DNA of 23,012 bases, from NCBI GenBank assembly GCA_018398765.1, contig JAHBMJ010001616.1, positions 86,383-109,394 on the forward strand, given 5' to 3'. The DNA is from Chromera velia. Lineage: Eukaryota > Sar > Chromeraceae. This document shows positions 19,713 to 23,012 of the stretch, piece by piece. Under the pieces are notes generated by a model. That model was not told the DNA's origin. It did no database searches and was given only the letters and a program-made list of their open reading frames with translations. A program made the translations under genes and the position numbers. Positions within the stretch are counted from its first letter, which is position 1, and each line of letters starts with the position of its first letter.

Positions 19713-20099
19713 AGCGAGAAGAGAAAAGAAAAATAAGAAGTGAAAGAGCGAGAAGAAATCTGAAGGTATTCTAAAACACAAAGAACGGCCGGAGCAATCA
19801 TCACATGCATGTGGCATCTCTCCNCCCCCAAAAAAAGAATTGACTTACTTTGTGATTCTTGAAAGAAAATGTATGGAGGCATTGGGGGTTTACATCGATC
19901 GATCGATCCCCCCCTTGTAGTTGTTGTTGACTAAATTCTATTGTCTGCATGCATGATGAATTTGCAGAACCGGTTTGGGAACGCAGACCCCTACAACCTC
20001 TACGGTCGGGGCGTCGCTCCCCCCAGAGACCCCCAGATCTTCTTCTCCCCCAGTCCGTGGCAGAGGGAGCAGATCAGACGAATGAGAATGCAGCAGTGA
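17630..20099 (+). CDS. Gln/Ala/Pro-rich protein with helical middle, unknown family
   Basis: Exons 17630-17975, 18685-18729, 19092-19162, 19525-19644 and 19968-20099 join in phase (1, 1, 0, 0) and give 237 residues ending in TGA. Donors are GTGAGT, GTAAGT, GTTCGT and GTCAGT; four acceptors end in GCAG. 17630 is the first ATG in frame. Residues 1-115 are low in charge and rich in Ala, Gln, Pro and Thr with Tyr, like a disordered or prion-like domain. Residues 145-154 (MTNEDVLRAM) and the whole fourth exon (155-194, ARDHLRMREVQLRLLQYDVE onward) form a Met/Gln-rich amphipathic helix, possibly a coiled coil. The last exon (195-237) has FGNADPYNLYGRGV, a Pro/Arg/Asp stretch, IFFSPSPW and a basic REQIRRMRMQQ end that looks conserved. 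It could be an RNA-binding or scaffold protein, but that is a guess from composition only. Confidence 0.65.
18315..18417 (+). repeat. (GTCT)n-(GAAT)n compound microsatellite
   Basis: About nine GTCT units run into about fifteen GAAT units in intron 1 of the Gln/Ala/Pro-rich gene. A shorter (GTCT)n lies at 18226-18262 and a (TC)n(AC)n tract at 18068-18106. Confidence 0.96.
19468..19497 (+). repeat. (TTTC)n microsatellite near acceptor
   Basis: TTTC units in intron 3, ending about 27 bases before the exon at 19525. Confidence 0.93.
19678..19713 (+). repeat. (GA)n microsatellite
   Basis: GA units in intron 4, shortly after the donor at 19645. Confidence 0.93.
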
Positions 20100-20784
20100 T
20101 CGAAGAAAAGATCGATCGAGGTGGTGCAGCAGCTGCAGGGAGAGCAAAGAACTAAGGAGAGAGAAATCCATTCGGGTGGTGGAAAGGAGAGTTCCAGAGC
20201 GATGCTCTCTCTCTCTGCCTTAATTCCTGCATGTTTGTTTCTCTCTCTCTCTCTCTGCCCTATCTGGGCTGCTGGATCTGCCTGTCTCTCTCGCCTTCTG
20301 TCTGTGTGTCTAATGGTCTTTTTCTTTACTCCCTTCTGGCGCGGGCAGTCTGTGTCTCTTTTGCTTTTTTGTTGTCGACGTTCAAATTCTTCAATTGAAA
20401 TAACATTCAAATCAATTTCAATCAATCAAAGGAAAGTCAATCGATGTAAATACAAAAAAAAAACGTTGTTTTATTATTCAATCGAAAAAAGTTTGAGTCA
20501 ATTCTCTACTAAATTTGATTTGTCTTTCTTTTTTATTCTATATAGTTACCACTGCGACACTGAAGCTATTGATGATGATGATGCATTGCATGATGGCCTA
20601 GAGAGGCATAGACCGATGAATAATAATAATAATGATAATGATGAGGATATTAGAGGATATCAAAAGTTGACTCAAAAACATTCTCTCCGAACGGCCTCCC
20701 GTACTTGCCCGTATCAGGCTAGACATTTTGTTCTTAAGAATTTAATCATCAGTTGTAAAAAATATTTTTTTAGACGTTAGCATA
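20100..20784. other. Downstream region of the plus-strand gene, no further gene
   Basis: Presumed 3' untranslated and spacer DNA with CT tracts and short GAT and AAT repeats near 20569-20645. An open frame runs through much of it (to 20780) but its composition (Ser/Leu/Phe, then Asp/Asn runs) follows the simple repeats. Confidence 0.5.
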
Positions 20785-21059
20785 TGTTAGCACTGGTTTC
20801 GCTACGGAGTGTGGTGCAGTGGTTAGCTTGTTGTACGGGGCTCATATGGTATAAGAAGTTCTCTCATGCAAGGTTCTTACTTCTAGATACTTCTTTACGG
20901 ACTTTCATACGAAGGCTTGACTCACTGCTGACTACATGCATGCGCGTAGCTTAATTGCATGGATACAAATGCGCTCAAACTGCACGCATCTCGATATAGC
21001 CTGACATGCTGCTTCGCGTACCGTTGCGCGGCTGGCTAGCCTCACAACGTTACGTGCCA
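20785..21059 (-). mobile_element. Candidate 3' LTR of a retroelement
   Basis: On the minus strand this starts TGGCACGTAACG immediately after a GGCTTCAGGGGGGAGG polypurine tract and ends CCAGTGCTAACA, so the block has the TG...CA ends of a long terminal repeat, 275 bp long. Coding-looking minus-strand frames lie upstream, as expected for the inner part of an element. The matching 5' LTR is not in the window, so this rests on boundary motifs alone. Confidence 0.4.
20812..20880 (+). ncRNA. tRNA-like polymerase III A box, possible SINE head
   Basis: TGGTGCAGTGGTTAGC fits the tRNA A-box consensus TRGYNNARNGG well. A partial B box (GGTTCTTAC) lies about 60 bases downstream at 20872. No intact cloverleaf can be drawn, so it is not a functional tRNA gene. 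It may be a tRNA-derived SINE head or a chance match inside the proposed LTR. Confidence 0.3.
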
Positions 21060-21417
21060 CCTCCCCCCTGAAGCCACGTCCACGCTGGCTTACATGGAAA
21101 ACGTAAGTAAATCTTCTTATACAACTCTTTTGGGCAATGGAGTGATGATCGTTCATTAGATCATCGCTTTTCCTTATACCTGTGGCGTCGTAGAAAACCA
21201 AAGATCGTCTTTCTTTTCTTTTCTTTCATCTCCCTCATTTCTGTTTTTAGAATTTCTTTTACCTTCTTTTCTGTGGCTCTTCTTCTCTTTCACATCGTCA
21301 GCTCATAGTCCACTCCAGTCAAACAATCACAACAATTACTCCCAACCACCATCCGTACTGACTCCACCGTATACCCAGTGCACATGCCCCCTCCCCCTTC
21401 AAGGCCGCATCCACGCT
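21053..21417 (-). repeat. Two related polypurine-tract segments
   Basis: Segments 21053-21086 and 21383-21417 align over about 34 bases. On the minus strand both read AGCGTGGA(T/C)G(C/T)GGC, then a purine run with GGGGGAGG, then GGCA(T/C)G. Each looks like the 3' end of a retroelement's inner region running into an LTR. Confidence 0.5.
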
Positions 21418-21521
21418 CGGTCAGAGAGAGTGTGACACGCATGAGGACAAGAACAAAGAAAAAAAAAATCAGACGCAAAAGGGCGGAAAACATATACATC
21501 GGCTAAAAATTGTTCCTTCAA

Positions 21522-22673
21522 TCACGGAGTCCACTGGATGCCATAGTACTGCATCTCCCAATCGGTTGGCCCCACAATCACCCCCGGCTCTTTCCTATCT
21601 GTTTGATCCGAGTCTCCGTTAGCTTGGTGCTGCTGCTCTGATGGAGGTTGTGGACTGATAAAAGACTGCGCTGGAGTGCGGGCAGTCCGCACGCTCCTCA
21701 TCTGTCGCACTGCAGGTCTCACTTCCGGCACACATGGTATCACACTCCCTCCATTTCCATATATCTCCCTGTAAAATATCTTCCCTGTCTGCCCACACCT
21801 ACGACGTGCCAAAAATATATCCCAGTCTGCCGTGCCAATTCCCTGAACATTTGGAATCAAGTCTTCCCTTCCCAACCAAAAATGAAAAGACACATCCTCC
21901 TAATACTCATGCTGGAGCGGATCATGCGGTGGGACTGGCATCTTTAGTTTTCCATGGGCTGCTCGCCTTCTCTCTTTCTCTTTGTTCTTCGCCTCCGTTC
22001 TCTCTTGCTGACGCCTGGCCTGACAAGACGGTGTCAAACCATTAGAAGAGACTGCTGGTTCCTCCACTCCCTCACTGATTGGAGGCAGAGGAGACCAAGG
22101 GCTGTCTGTCTCCCTCGTTTGCCTCACAGCCAGCATTTCCCTTTCATGCTTTTCCTGCCTCTTTCTCTCTTTCTTTTCTTGGCGCTTTTGTTTCTGTCTC
22201 TCTGCTTTCCCTGGACTTCCACCGTGAAGGTCATTTCCCTGGCCACCTGTTTCTAAACAATTGAGCTGCGGAGACGGGCTGTGTGGTCTCTCAGACTGGC
22301 AGTGGATTTGCTCTCTCAATTCCCAACTCCTAACTCTATACAACGACTCAAACAAGTCTTTTCCCACACCTCCTTCGTCCTTTTTACTCCTTTCGATCCG
22401 GCACAGCTCCATCGGGGCGGGCTCATTCATTTGACTATCCCCTCCAGCAGGAGCCATCCCAGAGGAGCTCTGACCGAAATCATTAGTCGTCTGAGGCGTC
22501 GCAAAGAACACGCCCCCATCGGAATTGACAATCCCACTCCCCTCTTGCACTTCCCACGTCCCTCTGCCTTCTTTCTGGGACGACTGACTGAAGTCGAACG
22601 TCATGCTTGGAGTTCCAGCGAGTGTGGCTCCCACGGAGCTCACAGGAACACTTCCCTCTCGCATCCCAGACAC
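21522..22673 (-). pseudogene. Long minus-strand reading frame split by a TAG, probable retroelement or decayed gene
   Basis: One frame is open from 22673 to 21903, meets TAG at 21902-21900, and continues open in the same frame to a stop at 21522. The first part (about 257 codons) is Ser/Gly/Gln-rich, then strongly charged with repeated Lys/Arg/Glu (QKQKRQEKKERKRQEKHERE). The second part (about 125 codons) has a folded look (FHFWLGREDLIPNVQGIG, DWDIFLARR, GKIFYREIYGNGG), then a basic and Gln-rich tail ending near DWEMQYYGIQW. There is no ATG in a natural place; the frame probably continues upstream past a further TAA near 22690. I cannot match it to a named protein. Its position before two polypurine tracts suggests a structural or accessory part of a retroelement. 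Confidence 0.42.
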
Positions 22674-22965
22674 CTGTACATCTGTTTACTGCTGCGACTG
22701 ATTGGAAACGCCCGACTGCGCACAGCCGTGCGATCTTACGCGAACACTGCCATCACCCAGAGTTTCTTCGACCCAATCCACATCCCCCTCTCTCACACGG
22801 AATTCCTTCTCTGGGGTACCTGGTGGAATAATTCTTCTCTCTCTCTCTCTGTCCCTCGCTCAGGCCTCCTCCATTGTTGCGAGCGTCCAGAAGAATTCGA
22901 GTGATTGCTGCCAAAACCTCGCCTGCTCGCTTTACCTCTCTCTCCACTTCGATTTGCATTTCCAT
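22674..22965 (-). pseudogene. Upstream part of the broken minus-strand frame
   Basis: From 22965 a minus frame encodes MEMQIEVEREVKRAGEVLAA and a helical continuation to about 22862, then a (GA)n run. After that run a different frame looks coding (GTPEKEFRVREGDVDWVEET, about 22825-22765) and leads in phase, past a TAA near 22690, to the frame at 22673. A frameshift in the GA repeat plus a stop would explain this. An intron is possible but no convincing splice pair was found. Confidence 0.35.
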
Positions 22966-23012
22966 GTGCGCCTGGAGCCTTGCGCATGCCTTCAGAGAAG
23001 ACGTCTCTAGGC

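Noticed and set aside
20121..20780. 219-codon plus-strand open frame after the orphan gene
   Set aside because: It begins in the 3' region of the gene and follows CT, A-run, GAT and AAT repeats; no upstream acceptor or conserved motif was seen.
21900..22904. Plus-strand open frames such as 22281-22904
   Set aside because: Antisense to the minus-strand frame, which has the more natural composition; the plus versions are rich in Ser, Leu, His and Pro with no recognisable motif.
1..23012. CRISPR array or prokaryotic defence island
   Set aside because: The repeats are simple microsatellites without unique spacers, and the genes are intron-bearing eukaryotic ones.

Overview
This is eukaryotic nuclear DNA. 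Genes are broken by GT-AG introns of roughly 100 to 900 bases with classic TGCAG acceptors, a large share of the window is simple repeats, and there are no bacterial-style operons. The mix of intron-rich housekeeping genes, very abundant (GT)n, (CT)n, (TTTC)n and (GTCT)n tracts and poly-G runs would suit a large-genome protist, and a chromerid alveolate such as Chromera velia is my best guess. That guess rests on overall texture, not on a diagnostic marker.

Layout. 1-250: (TG)n repeat. 827-1141 (-): a small coding-looking ORF that starts head to head with the next gene. 1206-5273 (+): a seven-exon gene (308 codons) whose product resembles the FAM192A/PIP30 (NIP30) family; this identification and the 23-base microexon are inferred. 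5924-6270 (+): a possible two-exon small gene. 7.1-13.4 kb (-): a decayed, partly duplicated gene region of unknown family. Several exon-like blocks occur two or three times, many carry frameshifts or in-frame stops, and two others still have intact splice sites. A 508-bp inverted-repeat element with TA flanks (8898-9405) lies inside it. 14609-16616 (-): a three-exon gene for a TRM10-type tRNA m1G/m1A9 methyltransferase, the most secure call. 17630-20099 (+): a five-exon gene for a 237-residue Gln/Ala/Pro-rich protein with a helical middle and a conserved-looking basic tail, family unknown. 20785-22965 (-): a probable LTR-retroelement remnant with a candidate 3' LTR, two polypurine-tract-like segments and a long reading frame broken by single stops.

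The TRM10 gene and the Gln/Ala/Pro-rich gene diverge from a shared spacer of about 1 kb. The NIP30-like gene and the small ORF at 827-1141 diverge from a 64-base spacer. I see no pathway linking the genes: TRM10 acts on tRNA, and the NIP30 family is linked to the PA28-gamma nuclear proteasome activator in animals. I did not find a convincing new multi-gene system. The most unusual parts are the duplicated minus-strand gene region, the exon at 2731-2785 framed by complementary repeats, and the retroelement remnant with two related 3' ends.
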